NCBI GenBank assembly: GCA_963680875.1
Contig: OY804585.1
Coordinates: forward strand, 44,995,414 to 45,059,413
DNA: 64,000 nucleotides
Source of the DNA: Bathymodiolus brooksi
Lineage: Eukaryota; Mollusca; Bivalvia; Mytilida; Modiolidae
Direction: 5' to 3'
The position numbers were made by a program, and so were the translations under genes. Positions 1 to 11,359 of this stretch are shown here, piece by piece. The notes below the pieces were generated by a model. The model was not told where the DNA came from, did no database searches, and saw only the letters and a list, made by a program, of their open reading frames with translations. Numbering within the stretch: the stretch's first letter is position 1; each line of letters starts with the position of its first letter.

Positions 1-143
1 TTGGTCAAACGATTAAGATTATTTTATCGGTCCAAGACAATTTTTGTCAGACTTTTGCCACTGTCCGACGATCCTTCTGAATGACTGGACTGATGTTGTT
101 ATTATACCCAGGTGAGCTATACAGACTCCTGGGAGCCCTCTAG
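1..143 (+). mobile_element. 3' end of an AGCTCACC-family modular element (5' part outside the window)
   Basis: The stretch ends with CCAGGTGAGC, a short spacer, an imperfect GACTCCTGGGAGCC hairpin and CTCTAG at 138-143, followed by T. This is the 3' signature of the better preserved copies in this window. The body (1-105) does not resemble the monomers of the other copies, so only the terminus identifies it. Confidence 0.6.
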
Positions 144-916
144 TCTTGATTTTTCAACATTTCTCATACATAAAGTGTATTGTTATATCCTTAAAGGCAT
201 ACAGTCTGTCAGAATTCAATTTTTAGCTCACCTTGCCATCACTTGTCATCCGTTGTCCGTTAACCTTTCACATTTTAATCTTCTCCTCTGAAACCCCTCA
301 GCCAAATGAACTGAAACTTAGGTAGGAAGCATCTATGGAAGGTCCTTTATAAAGAGTGCTCATTTTGTCCCGATCCATTAACAAACATGGCCGCCACAGG
401 CAATTCTTGTTTCTGATTGGTCGATTTAAAAAAAATCTTCTCCTCTGAAACTGCTTGGCCAAATGAACCGAAACTTTGTAGGAAGCATCTATGGAAGGTC
501 CTCTATAAAGATTGCTCATTCCATCCCGATCTGTTAACAAACATGACCGCCACAGGCGATTCTTGTTTCTGATTGGCTGATTTTTTAGATTCTTCTCTTC
601 TGAAACCATTTGGCCAAATGAACCGAAACTATCTATGGAAGGTCCTCTATAAAGATTGCTCATTTCGTCCTGATCCGTTAACAAACATGGCCACCATAGA
701 CTATTCTTTTTTCTGATTGGTTGATTTCTAAAAAAATCTTCTCCTCTGAAATCAAATCTTGGTAGGAAGCATCCTTGGAAGGTCCTCTATCAAGATTGCT
801 CATTATACCCCCACTCGCAGAGTGGTGGGTATACTGGAATACCCTTGTCCGTCCATCTGTTCGTTCGTCCCTAAACCTTGTGTACATAACTAGTCATTTG
901 TCTTTTGTTGGATTTT

Positions 917-1437
917 ATTATCCCCTCGCCAACAAAGTTGCGAAGGGATATAGTAACGCTACCGTTCGTCCGTCACATCCTTGTGAACACTCTAGGATCA
1001 ACATCCTTCAATGGATTTTGACCAAACTTGGTACATATTTAGTCCTTAAGAGAATCTGGAACCCTAGTGATTTTCAAGGTCAAAGGTCAAGGTCACCGGG
1101 TCAAATTTTTACCGCATAATATCCTTGTGAACACTCTAGAATCAACATTCTTCAATGGATTTTGACTAAACTTGGTACATACTTAGTCCTTAGGAGAATC
1201 TGGAACCCTATTGATTTTCAAGGTCATAGGTGAAGGTCACTGGGTAAATTTGTTACCGTGTATAATCCTTGTGAACACTCTAGAATCAACATCCTTCAAT
1301 GGATTTTGACCAAACTTGGTACATACTTAGTCCTTAGGAGAGTCTGAAACCCTATTGATTTTTAAGGTCAAAGGTCAATGTCACCGGGTCAAATTTTTAC
1401 CGCGTAACATCCTTGTGAACACTCTAGAATCAACATC
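917..1437 (+). mobile_element. Third-family modular element (ATCCCCTCGCC hairpin, 144-bp repeats), 3' end not seen
   Basis: Opens with a near-palindrome at 919-951, arms ATCCCCTCGCCAAC and GTTGCGAAGGGAT. Then come copies of a 144-bp repeat starting at 977, 1121, 1265 and 1409 with ATCCTTGTGAACACTCTAG, the last copy incomplete. Repeats contain AAGGTCAAAGGTCAAGGTCA. The sequence returns to the host element's repeat at about 1437 without a recognisable inverted 3' terminus, so the 3' side is probably truncated. Confidence 0.5.
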
Positions 1438-1838
1438 CGTCCGCACATCTTGTGTACGCAACTAGTCTTTTGTCGCATTTTATTCATATTTGGTATCTTG
1501 ATTGGCCATGATCTGAGCATGCGCATATCATACTGATTTCACGGATGGTTGATTTTTGCGAGAGTTATAGCCCTTTTCATGTTTGTTTGACCATATGTCT
1601 GTTCGCACATCTTGTGTACGCAACTAGTCATTTGTCTTTTATGTCGCATTTTATTCATATTTGGTATCTTGATTGGCCATGATCTGAGCATGCGCATATC
1701 ATACCGATTTCACGGATGGTTGATTTTTGCGAGAGTTATAGCCCTTTTCATGTTCCCTTACGAGCTGCTGCTATAAATTATTTCCTTAATTAGCTATGTA
1801 TAATATTTATATCTAATACTCTGTAATACATCATTTTT

Positions 1839-4116
1839 AGCTCACCTGGCCATGTGAGCTTTTGTCATGGGTAAGCGTCTGTCGTCCGTTAGCTTTTCAC
1901 ATTTAAATCTTCTTCTCTGAAACCGCTGAACAGATTTCAACCAAACTTGCCAGAAATGTTCACTGGATGGTCCTCTACCAGATTTGTGTTTTTGGTGCTG
2001 ATTTGAAATCCAACATGGCTGCCAGGGTCCATAATGTGTTCTCATTGGCTGAAATTTTAAAAATCTTCTTGTCAGAAACCACTAAGTCAATTGAATTGTG
2101 ACTTTGCAGGAATGATCATTGGGTGGTCCTGTACTAAAATTGTGAATCGTTTGCCGATCGGAAATTCAAGATGGCTGCCATGACTCGACTTAGTTTAACA
2201 TTGGACCCTATGGGAATTTCACATTTTCATCTTTTTTTCTGAAACCACAAAACAGATTTGAACCAAACTTGGCAGAAATGTTCATTGGATGGTCATATAC
2301 AAGATTTTTGTTTTTGGCGCTGATCGGAAATCCAACATGGCTGCCAGGGCCCATAATGTGTTCTGATTGGTCGAAATTTTAAAAATCTTCTTGTTAGAAA
2401 CCACTAAGCCAATTGAATTGTGACTTTGCAGGAATGATCATTGGGTGGTCCTGTACTAAACTTGTGAATCGTTTGCCGATCGGAAATTCAAGATGGCCGC
2501 CATGACTCGACTTAGTTTAACATTGGACCCTATGGGAATTTCACATTTTCATCTTTTTTTCTGAAACCACATAACAGATTTGAATCAAACTTGGCAGAAA
2601 TGTTCATTGGATGGTCATATACAAGATATTTGTTTTCGGCGCTGATCGGAAATCCAACATGGCTGCCAGGGCCCATAATGTGTTCTGATTGGTCGAAATT
2701 TTAAAAATCTTCTTGTTAGAAACCACTAAGCCAATTGAATTGTGACTTTGCAGGAATGATCATTGGGTGGTCCTGTACTAAACTTGTGAATCATTTGCCA
2801 ATCTGAAATTCAAGATGGCCACCATGACTTGACTTAGTTTAACATTGGACCCTATGGGAATTTCACATTTTCATCTTTTTTTCTGAAACCACAAAAAGAT
2901 TTGAACCAAACTTGGCAGAAATGTTCATTGGATGATCATATACAAGATTTGTGTTTTTGGTGCTGATCGGAAATCCAACATGGCTGTCAGGGCCCATAAT
3001 GTGTTCTGATTGGTCGAAATTTTAAAAATCTTCTTGTTAGAAACCACTAAGCCAATTGAATTGTGGCTTTGCAGGAATGATCATTGGGTGGTCCTGTACT
3101 AAATTTGTGAATCGTTTGCGGATCGGAAATTCAAGATGGCCACCATGACTCGACTTAATTTTAACATAGGACCCTATGGGAAATATGTTTAAAAATCTTC
3201 TCTGAAACCAGTAAGTCAGTTTAAAGCAAACATGGCATGAATGGTCCTTAGGTGGTCAACTTTCAAAATTGTGTCCTGTGACCCCGACCTCCATCCAAGA
3301 TGGTCGCCATCAGCAAACATATTTTTAACATAGGACCCTATGGGAAAAATGTTTAAAAAAAATTTCCTCTGAAATCAGTAAGCCAATTTAAAGCAAACAT
3401 GGCATGAATGGTCCTTAAATGGTCAACTTTCAAAATTATATCCAGTGACCCAAAACTCCATCCAAGATGGCCACCATCAGTGGACATAGTTTTAACATAG
3501 GACCCTATGGGAAATATGTTTAAAAATCTTCTCTGAAACCAGTAAGCCAATTTAAAGCAAACATGGCATGGATGGTCCTTAAGTGGTTAATTTTCAAAAT
3601 TGTGTCCAGTGACCCTGACCTCCATCCAAGATGGCTGCCTTCAGCGGACATACTGTAGTTTTAACATAGGACCCTATGGGAAAAAATGTTTTAAAATCTT
3701 CTCCTCTGAAACCAGTAAGCCAATATAGCAAACATGTCATCGATGGTCCTTAGATGGTCAACTTCCAAAATTGTGTTCAGTGATCCCGATCTCGGTTCAA
3801 AATGGCCGCCGTCAGCAGACATAGTTTTAACATAGGACCCTATGGGAAAATTGTTTAAAAGTCTTCTCTTCTGAAACCAGTCAGCCAATTTAAAGCAAAC
3901 ATGGCATGGATGGTCCTTGGGTAGTATACTTTCAAAATTGTGTCCGGTGACCACGACCTCCATCCAAGATGGCTGCCATGAGCAGACATAGTTTTAACAT
4001 AGAACCCTATGGCAGTATGGGATTTGAATAGTAACTTAGATGTATTCGGCATGCAGACATTCTTAAGAGGACTTATTTATGTCAGGTGAGCGATACAGGC
4101 TCACCTGAGCCTCTAG
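1839..4116 (+). mobile_element. AGCTCACC modular element, mixed ~155-160-bp monomers
   Basis: AGCTCACCTGGCCATGTGAGCT (1839-1860; a hairpin with 7-bp stem) follows TTTTT. The 3' end is CAGGTGAGCGATACAGG, hairpin AGGCTCA/TGAGCCT and CTAG at 4113-4116, then T. Monomers fall into two blocks. From 1900 to 3150 they alternate CAACATGGCTGCCAGGG and CAAGATGGCCGCCATGAC types. From 3150 to 3980 they are a CCATCCAAGATGGCCACC type followed by TTTTAACATAGGACCCTATGGGA. Nested inside the 803-4303 element. Confidence 0.8.
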
Positions 4117-6513
4117 TTCATCATTCCAAACGTTTACTAGCCAACTGCTCTGGGAGGATACACATCTCTTGATTCCAACACTCTTTACATTCCTTTATGC
4201 CTCTCCACCACGTTAAGTCCCACTATGATCTAATACTTTACTACACATCAACTTATGTAGAGCGAGTGGGGGTATCACAGCACGACAACGTGTGCAGTTT
4301 CATTTAGTTCCGATCTGTTAACAAACATGGCTGCCACAGGCCATTCTTGTTTCTGATTGGTTGATTTCTAAAAAAATCTTCTCTGAAACCGCTCTCCCAA
4401 ATGAATTGAAATTTGGTAGGAAACATCTATGGAAGGTCCTCTATAAAGATTGCTCATTTCGTCCCGATCCATTAACAGACATGGCCGCCACAGGCAATTC
4501 TTGTTTCTGATTGGTTGATTTCTAAAAAATCTTCTCTGAAACCGCTTTGCCAAATGAACTGAAGCTTGGTAGGAAGCATCTATGGAAGGTTCTCTATAAA
4601 GATTGCTCATTTTGTTCCGATCCATTAACAAACATGGCCACCACAGGCAATTCTTGTTTCTGATTGGTCGATTTCTAAAAATCTTCTACTCTGAAACAGC
4701 TTGGCCGAATGGACGGAAATGTGGTAGGAAGCATCTATGGAAGGTCCTCTATAGGAATTGCTCATTCCATTTCGATCCGTTAACAAACATGGCCGTCATA
4801 GGCAATTCTTGTTTCTTATTGGTCGATTTCTAAAACAGCTTTTCCTTTGAAACCACTTGGCCAAATGATATGAAACTTGGTAAGAAGCATATATGGAAGG
4901 TCATCTATAAAGATTGCTCATTCCGTCCCGATCCGTTAACAAACATGGCCACCACAGGCAATTCTTGTTTCTGATTGGCTGATTTTTTAGATTCTTCTCT
5001 TCTGAGACCGTTTGGCCAAATGAACTGAAACTTAGTAGGAAGCATCTATGGAACGTCCTCTGTTACGATTGCTCATTTCGTCCCGATCCATTAACAAACA
5101 TGGCCACCACAGACAATTCTTGTTTCTGATTTCTAAAAAATGTTCTCCTCTGAAACCGCTTTGCCAAATGAACCGAAACTTGGTAGGAAGCATCTGTGGG
5201 CGGTCCTCTATAAAGAGTGCTCATTTCATCCCGATCCATTCACAAACATGGCCGTCATAGGCAATTCTTGTTTCTTATTGGTCGATTTCTAAAACAACTT
5301 TTCTTCTGAAACCGCTTGGCCAAATGATATGAAACTTGGTAGGAAACATCTATGGAAGGTCCTCTATAAAGATTGCTCATTCTGTCCCAATCCATTAACA
5401 AACATGGCCACCACAGGCAATTCTTGTTTCTGATTGGCTGATTTTTTAGATTCTTCTCTTCTGAAACCGTTTGGCCAAATGAACTGAAATTTGGTAGGAA
5501 ACGTCTATGGAAGGTCCTCTATAAAGATTGCTCATCTTGTCCCAATCCATCAACAAACATGTCCACCACAGACAATTCTTGTTTCTGATTTCTAAAAAAT
5601 CTTCTCCTCTGAAACCGCTTTGCCAAATGAACTGAAACTTGGTAGGAACCATCTGTAGGCAGTTCTCTATAAAGAGTGCTCATTTCATCCCGATCCATTT
5701 ACAAACATGGCCGCCACAGGGAATTCTTGTTTCTGATTGGTTGATTTCTAAAAATCTTCTCCTCTGAAACCGCTTGGCCAAATGATCCGAAACTTGGTAG
5801 GAAGCATCTATGGAAGGTCCTCTATAAAGATTGCTCATTCCGTCCCGATCCGTTAACAAACATGACCGCCACAGGCGATTCTTGTTTCTGATTGGCTGAT
5901 TTTTTAGATTCTTCTCTTCTGAAACCATTTGGCCAAATGAACCGAAACTTGGTAGGAAGCATCTATGGAAAGTCCTCTGTTACGATTGCTCATTTCGTCC
6001 TGATCCATTAACAAACATGGCCGCCACTGATAATTCTTGTTTCTGATTGGTTGATCTCTAAAAAATCTTCTCTGAAACCGCTTTGCCAAATGAACCGAAG
6101 CTTGGTAGGAAGCATCTATGGAAGGTTCTCTATAAAGATTGCTCATTCCGTTTTGATCCGTTAACAAACATGGCTGTCATAGGCAATTCTTGTTTCTTAT
6201 TGGTCGATTTCTAAAACAACTTTTCCTCTGAAACCGCTTGGCCAAATGATATGAAACTTGGTAAGAAGCATATATGGAAGGTTCTCTATAGAATTTGCTC
6301 ATTTCGTTTTGATCCATTAACAAATATGGCTGCCACAGGGCACAGGCAATTCTTGTTTTAGATTGGTCGATTTCTAAAAATCTTCTCTGAAACTGCTTTG
6401 CCAAAATGAGCCGAAATATGGTGGGAAGAACCAATGGAAGGTTCTGTATTAAGTTTCTTCAAAGCAGAATGAAAGGTGAGCGACACAGGCTCAGCTAAGT
6501 GCTGAGCCTCTAG

Positions 6514-7604
6514 TTTTGTTTATATTAAAAGTTGCCAATATTCGATGTTTTATACTAATAAAAAATTTTAAACAAGAAGCCAGGTTTAAAAAATATGTTA
6601 TAATGTCGTAATTAGTGAAAAAAATTTGAATGTCTGTTGGTGAAATTGCCATTAACACATCTAATTATAAGTCGGCTGCTTTTCCAAAGTTTGCTGGACA
6701 CTGATAACTGCTATTAATAACCAGGAAGCATGTTGCATGTAAATTCGTTAGAATTAATATAATTTTAGAAATATATATATGAAATTGGATCCCGGGGTAA
6801 TCAGTTAATATTACATAATGGTATTTAGTAAGAATGACACTTAAAATCGGAAATACATGATGAAATCAATAAAGACACACCCAAACTCTGCAAAGGGGCC
6901 CGATAAAGAGAAAAGTGTAAACAAATTGTATTGCATATTATTGACAACACTTGAGTTTCCTTGATTATATTTTTTTTTAGAAAAAAACAGACATGAAGTT
7001 CATTATTTTAGTCTCTAATTTAAAAGAGATATCACCTAGCGTTTTCTCCTGAAAAAAAGAATATATATAGAAAAAACTACGATGCAATTCTACTGTCAAA
7101 ATATGATTCGACCGTAAAAAGATACTAAATTATGCTTACCGTATAATTGTTGAAAAATGGAGTAGGTCAGTATAACATCTTTTTTTAATTTTTACACAAA
7201 GCTTGCTAAATCCTCCTTTTTTGTGTCGTTTTCGTGTAGAATCTGTCAATGTGTTTGTGCTTCCACAATTCGATTTGAGTGTGTGTTCTTCAATCAACAA
7301 ACAATTTAACAAATTTGCACATGCGCAAACACTTTCCCGAATGAGTTCACCGTTAGGTCGTATGAATATTGCACGTGTCAACATTGAAATTTTACTGGAT
7401 ACAAGAGAATCAAACAGCGACGTATTTCCTTAGGCTATTTACGTATGATATTATGAAAAATTTCAACTGCAATCAGTATAAAACATCGAATATTGGCATT
7501 TTTTAATAAAAATAAAAAAAATCAATTCTGACAGCCTGTATGTCTTTAAACAATTTTCATGATTGAAAAAAAAAACTCTAACCTGTTCCACTTGTTATTT
7601 TCAG
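6514..7604. other. Intron sequence with no gene seen
   Basis: AT-rich, non-tandem DNA forming the interior and right arm of the 191-7549 inverted-repeat element, then ~50 nt of polypyrimidine-rich intron leading to the CTR9 acceptor at 7603-7604. No coding similarity was recognised; the short open stretches around 7136-7433 have no family resemblance. Confidence 0.6.
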
Positions 7605-7694
7605 AACCACTTGCTAGGAAGAGCATACTTTTGTTTGTTAGAGGGAGATAAGATGGATCAAGCTGATGCCCAGTTTAACTTTGTGTTAGGACAG
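7605..7694 (+). CDS. CTR9: CTR9 exon a (partial gene; upstream exons lie before the window)
   Basis: Encodes 30 residues starting [20 protein letters not shown], between acceptor TTTTCAG (AG 7603-7604) and donor GTACAT (7695). Known role: CTR9 is the TPR scaffold of the nuclear Paf1 complex (with PAF1, LEO1, CDC73, RTF1). This complex travels with RNA polymerase II and supports elongation, H2B ubiquitination and H3K4/K79/K36 methylation. From memory of the human protein (~1170 aa) this exon matches from about residue 130, so roughly the first 130 codons lie upstream. Exon length is a multiple of three (phase 0 on both sides). The identification rests on near-identity across all nine exons. 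Confidence 0.95.
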
Positions 7695-7840
7695 GTACAT
7701 ATTATTGGTGAAGAAAACAAATACAGTGGGCTCACAACATTATATTGTACATGTATATAGCATTAAATGTTTATGGTGCAAATTGAATAAACATGAAGCC
7801 GACCACAAATATGACAATTAGCAAAATTTAAGTGCTTGTT

Positions 7841-9056
7841 AGCTCACCTGGCCATAGGCCATGTGAGCTTTTATCATGGGTAAGCATCCGTCGTCCGTCT
7901 GTTAGCTTTTCACATTTAAATCTTCTTCTCTGAAACCACTGAACAGGGCTGCCAGGGCCAATAATGTGTTCTGATTGGCTGAAATTTTAAAAATCTTCTT
8001 GTTAGAAACCATTAAGCCAATTGAATTGTGACTTTGCAGGAATGATCATTGGGTGGTCCTGTACTAAAGTTGTGAATCGTTTGCCGATCGGAAATTCAAG
8101 ATGGCCGCCATGACTCGACTTAGTTTAACATTGGACCCTATGGGAATTTCACATTTTCATCTTTTTTTCTGAAACCACAAAACAGATTTGAACCAAACTT
8201 GGCAGAAATGTTCATTGGATGGTCATATACAAGACGTTTGTTTTTGGCGCTGATCGGAAATCCAACATTGCTGCCAGCACCCATAATGTGTTCTGATTGG
8301 TCGAAATTTTAAAAATCTTCTTGTTAGAAATCACTAAGCCAATTGAATTGTGACTTTGCAGGAATGATCATTGGGTGGTCCTGTACTAAACTTATGAATC
8401 GTTTGCTGATCGGAAATTCAAGATGGCCAATTTTAACATAGGACCTTATGGAAAAAATGTTTAAAAGTCTTCTCCTCTGAAACCAGTAAGTCAATATAAA
8501 GCAAACATGGCTTGAATGGTCCTTAGGTGGTCAACTTTCAAAATTATGTCCTGTCACCCCGACCTCTATCGAAGATGGCCACCGTCAGCGGACATAGTTT
8601 TAACATAGGACCCTATGGGGAAAATGTTTAAAAAAAAATTCCTCTGAAACCAGTAAGCGAATTTAAAGCAAACATGGCATGAATGGTCCTTAAATGGTCA
8701 ACTTTCAAAATTATATCCAGTGACCCAAACCCCCATCCAAGATGGCCACCATCAGCGGACATAGTTTTAACATAGGACCCTATGGGAAATATGTTTAAAA
8801 ATCTTCTCCTCTGAAACCAGTAAGCCAATTTAAAGCAAACATGGCATGGATGGTCCTTGGGTAGTATACTTTCAAAATTGTGTCCGGTGACCACGACCTC
8901 CATCCAAGATGGCTGCCATGAGCAGACATAGTTTTAACATAGAACTCTATGGCAGTATGGGATTTGAATAGTAACTTAGATGTATTCGGCATGCAGACAT
9001 TCTTAAGAGGACTTATTTATGTCAGGTGAGCGATACAGGCTCACCTGAGCCTCTAG
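7841..9056 (+). mobile_element. AGCTCACC modular element, shortened copy
   Basis: AGCTCACCTGGCC, ATA, GGCCATGTGAGCT at 7841-7869 form the 5' hairpin. The 3' end CAGGTGAGCGATACAGG, AGGCTCA/TGAGCCT hairpin and CTAG ends at 9056, followed by T. It has the same two monomer blocks as 1839-4116 but fewer copies, with a junction near 8428 where one monomer type passes abruptly into the other. Lies in the CTR9 intron between exons a and b. Confidence 0.8.
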
Positions 9057-9101
9057 TGTTTATTACAAAATATATGTGTGTCTACACTATATCAAAGGTA
9101 T

Positions 9102-9368
9102 TATTAAGTCTTACTCATGTCAGTATTAAGTCTTACTCATGTCAGTATTAAGTCTTACTCATGTCAGTATTAAGTCTTACTCGTGTCAGTATTAAGTCTT
9201 ACTCGTGTCAGTATTAAGTCTTACTTGTGTCAGTATTAAGTCTTACTCGTGTCAGTATTAAGTCTTACTCGTGTCAGTATTAAGTCTTACTCATGTCAGT
9301 ATTAAGTCTTACTCGTGTCAGTATTAAGTCTTACTCGTGTCAGTATTAAGTCTTACTCATGTCAGTAT
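9102..9368 (+). repeat. 22-bp minisatellite, about 12 copies
   Basis: Tandem copies of TATTAAGTCTTACTCATGTC+AG. The only recurring variation is CATG versus CGTG or TGTG at one position of the unit. Near-identity between copies suggests recent expansion. Confidence 0.95.
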
Positions 9369-9686
9369 GTACATCTGGACATCCCACATTTGGTTTCTGC
9401 TCAATAAATTTAGTTCCACATGAGCAAGTCATTTGAAATTTATGCAAAAGGTCAGAGAGCATAAAAAAGGCCTATTTACTGCTTTTTCTGTTATGGAGTT
9501 ATGCCCCTGTTAATTTTAGCTGGAAGTGAGGACATCTGTTTCCTATGGACACATTCTACCATTTTGTTTTTAATTTATATTACATTAACAAACATTTTTG
9601 AATATGTAGATTTGAAATACCAATACCTGTATAATAAATTTTCTTGTTTTTCAATCCATCTATTTAACATTGTCCTTTTGTTTCAG
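9369..9686. other. Intron remainder before CTR9 exon b
   Basis: Non-repetitive AT-rich intron ending in a pyrimidine-rich tract (CCTTTTGTTTCAG). Nothing else recognised. Confidence 0.6.
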
Positions 9687-9865
9687 GCCAACAACAATAT
9701 TCCATCTCTTCTGGGAAAGGCATGTATTGCCTTTAATAAAAAGGACTATCGGGGAGCCCTTGCCTATTATAAAAAGGCCCTTAGGACAAATCCCAGTTGT
9801 CCTGCCTCAGTAAGACTTGGAATGGGGCATTGCTTTGTCAAACTGCAGAAAATTGAAAGAGCAAG
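9687..9865 (+). CDS. CTR9: CTR9 exon b (TPR repeat)
   Basis: 179 nt, codons 31-89 of the visible fragment plus two bases of a split Arg codon. Acceptor TTTCAG ends at 9686; donor GTATGT starts at 9866. The peptide has a textbook 34-residue TPR ([20 protein letters not shown] then [14 protein letters not shown] spacing). A second TPR begins VRLGMGHCF and continues across the next, ~32-kb, intron. Joins exon a as ...LGQ|ANNN..., as expected for the family. Phase 2 at the 3' end. Confidence 0.95.
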
Positions 9866-10046
9866 GTATGTTGCTGAATGATTTACATAATTAATCAAAT
9901 TCAGAAATGGGATTTTTCTAAAAAAAAAAAAAAAAAAACACTTAAAAAATTCACGTTTGCCATTTGAATATAAGGTTTACAGTGAAGTTTTTCATTGGAT
10001 ATTTTTCTACTCCATTTAAATAAAACATTTTATTTTAAACATTTTT

Positions 10047-11359
10047 AGCTCACCTGGACATAGGCCATGTGAGCTTTTGTCATGGGTAAGCGTTCGTCAT
10101 CCGTCCGTTAGCTTTTCACATTTAACTCTTCTTCTCTGAAACCACTAAACAGAGTTCAACCAAACTGCCAGAAATCTTTCATTGGATGGTCCTCTACCAG
10201 ATTTGTGTTTTTGGTGTTGATCGGAAATTCAACATGGCTGCCAGGGCCAATAACGTGTTCTGATTGGCTGATATTTTAAAAATCTTCTTGTCAGAAACCA
10301 CCAAGCCAATTGAATTGTGACTTTGCTGGAATGTTCATTGGGTGGTCCTGTACTAAACTTGTGAATCGTTTGCGGATCGGAAATTCAAGATGGCCACCAT
10401 GACTCGACTTAGGACCCTATGGAAAAGATGTTTAAAAGTCTTCTCCTCTGAAACCAGTAAGTCAATTTAAAACAAACATGGCATGAATGGTCCTTAGGTG
10501 GTCAACTTTAAAAATTTGTCCTGTGACCCTGACCTCCATCCAAGATGGCCACTGTCAGCAGACATAGTTTTGACATTGGACTCTATGGGGAAAATGTTTA
10601 AATTTGTTTTCCTCTGAAACCAGTAAGCCAATTTAAAGCAAACATGGCATGAATGGTCCTTAAATGGTCAACTTTCAAAATTATATCCAGTGACCCAGAC
10701 CTCCATCCAAGATGGCCACCATCAGCGGACATAGTTTTAACATAGGACCCTATGGGAAATATGTTTAAAAATCTTCTCCTCTGAAACCAGTAAGCCAATT
10801 TAAAGCAAACTTGGCATGGATGGTTCTTAAGTGGTCAATTTTCAAAATTGTGTCTGGTGACCCTGACCTCCATCCAAGATGGCTGCCTTCAGCAGACATA
10901 GTTTTATTATAGGACCTTATGGGGAAAAAATGTTTTAAAATCTTCTCCTCTGAAACCAGTCAGCCAATATAGCAAACATGTCATCGCTTGTCCTTAGGTG
11001 GTCAACTGCCAATAATGTGTTCAGTGACCCCGATCTCAGTCCAAAATGGCCACCGTCAGCAGACATAATTTTAATATAGGACCTATGGGAAAATTGTTTA
11101 AAAGTCTTCTCCTCTGAAACCAGTCAGCCATTTAAAGCAAACATGGCATGGATGGTCTTTAGGTAGTATACTTTCAAAATTGTGTCCGGTGACCACGACC
11201 TCCATCCAAGCTGGCTGCCATGAGCAGACATAGTTTTAACATACATTGTAGAACCCTATGGGATTTGAATAGTAAAACTTAGATGTATTCGGCATGCAAA
11301 CATTCTTAAGAGGGCTTATTTATGTCAGGTGAGCGATACAGGCTCACCTGAGCCTCTAG
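10047..11359 (+). mobile_element. AGCTCACC modular element
   Basis: AGCTCACCTGGAC, ATA, GGCCATGTGAGCT follows TTTTT; the 3' CAGGTGAGCGATACAGG, AGGCTCA/TGAGCCT hairpin and CTAG ends at 11359, then T. Monomers of ~155-160 bp carry CAAGATGGCCACC and TAGGACCCTATGGGA boxes. Lies near the start of the ~32-kb CTR9 intron. Confidence 0.8.

Larger units (their letters stand above)
803..4303 (+). mobile_element. TATACCCCCACTC-family modular element nested in the 225-6513 element
   Basis: Begins with a hairpin at 804-833 whose arms are TATACCCCCACTC and GAGTGGTGGGTATA. Ends with the inverted copy GCGAGTGGGGGTAT (4262-4275), then a GCAC...GTGC hairpin near 4280-4295. Its own repeat is ~162 bp (copies begin at 1442 and 1604 with CGCACATCTTGTGTACGC). 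The host monomer resumes right after it (TCCGATCTGTTAACAAAC), which fixes the borders to within a few bases. Two further elements sit inside it. Confidence 0.65.
225..6513 (+). mobile_element. AGCTCACC modular element with ~157-bp tandem monomers, itself interrupted
   Basis: Starts AGCTCACC after a T-run (220-224) and ends with GGTGAGCGACACAGGC, a GCTCAG...CTGAGC hairpin and CTCTAG (6508-6513), again followed by T. The body is a tandem array of ~157-bp monomers. Each carries AACATGGCCGCCACAGGC, TTCTTGTTTCTGATTGG, TCTTCTCCTCTGAAACC and GAAGGTCCTCTATAAAG in that order. The array is split at 803-4303 by another element. Several monomers have short internal deletions. The insertion point is verified by the uninterrupted inverted arm at 7508-7520. 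Confidence 0.8.
191..7549. mobile_element. TTAA-flanked inverted-repeat element, split by a nested insertion
   Basis: The left arm (TTAA at 191-194, then AGGCATACAG, on to 224 and resuming at 6514-6555) is the near-exact reverse complement of 7480-7545, which ends CTGTATGTCT and TTAA (7546-7549). About 80 bp pair with few mismatches once the insertion at 225-6513 is removed. TTAA at both ends suggests a TTAA target-site duplication, as in piggyBac or Sola3 elements, but the termini do not identify the superfamily. No transposase remains. The original element would have been about 1.07 kb. Confidence 0.65.

Noticed and set aside
7136..7433. Two overlapping small open frames on opposite strands
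   Set aside because: No recognisable family, no splice logic, and they lie inside a non-autonomous inverted-repeat element.
9102..9368. CRISPR-like regular repeats (also 43727-45182 and 63299-64000)
   Set aside because: Units are contiguous without unique spacers, in an animal intron. These are minisatellites.
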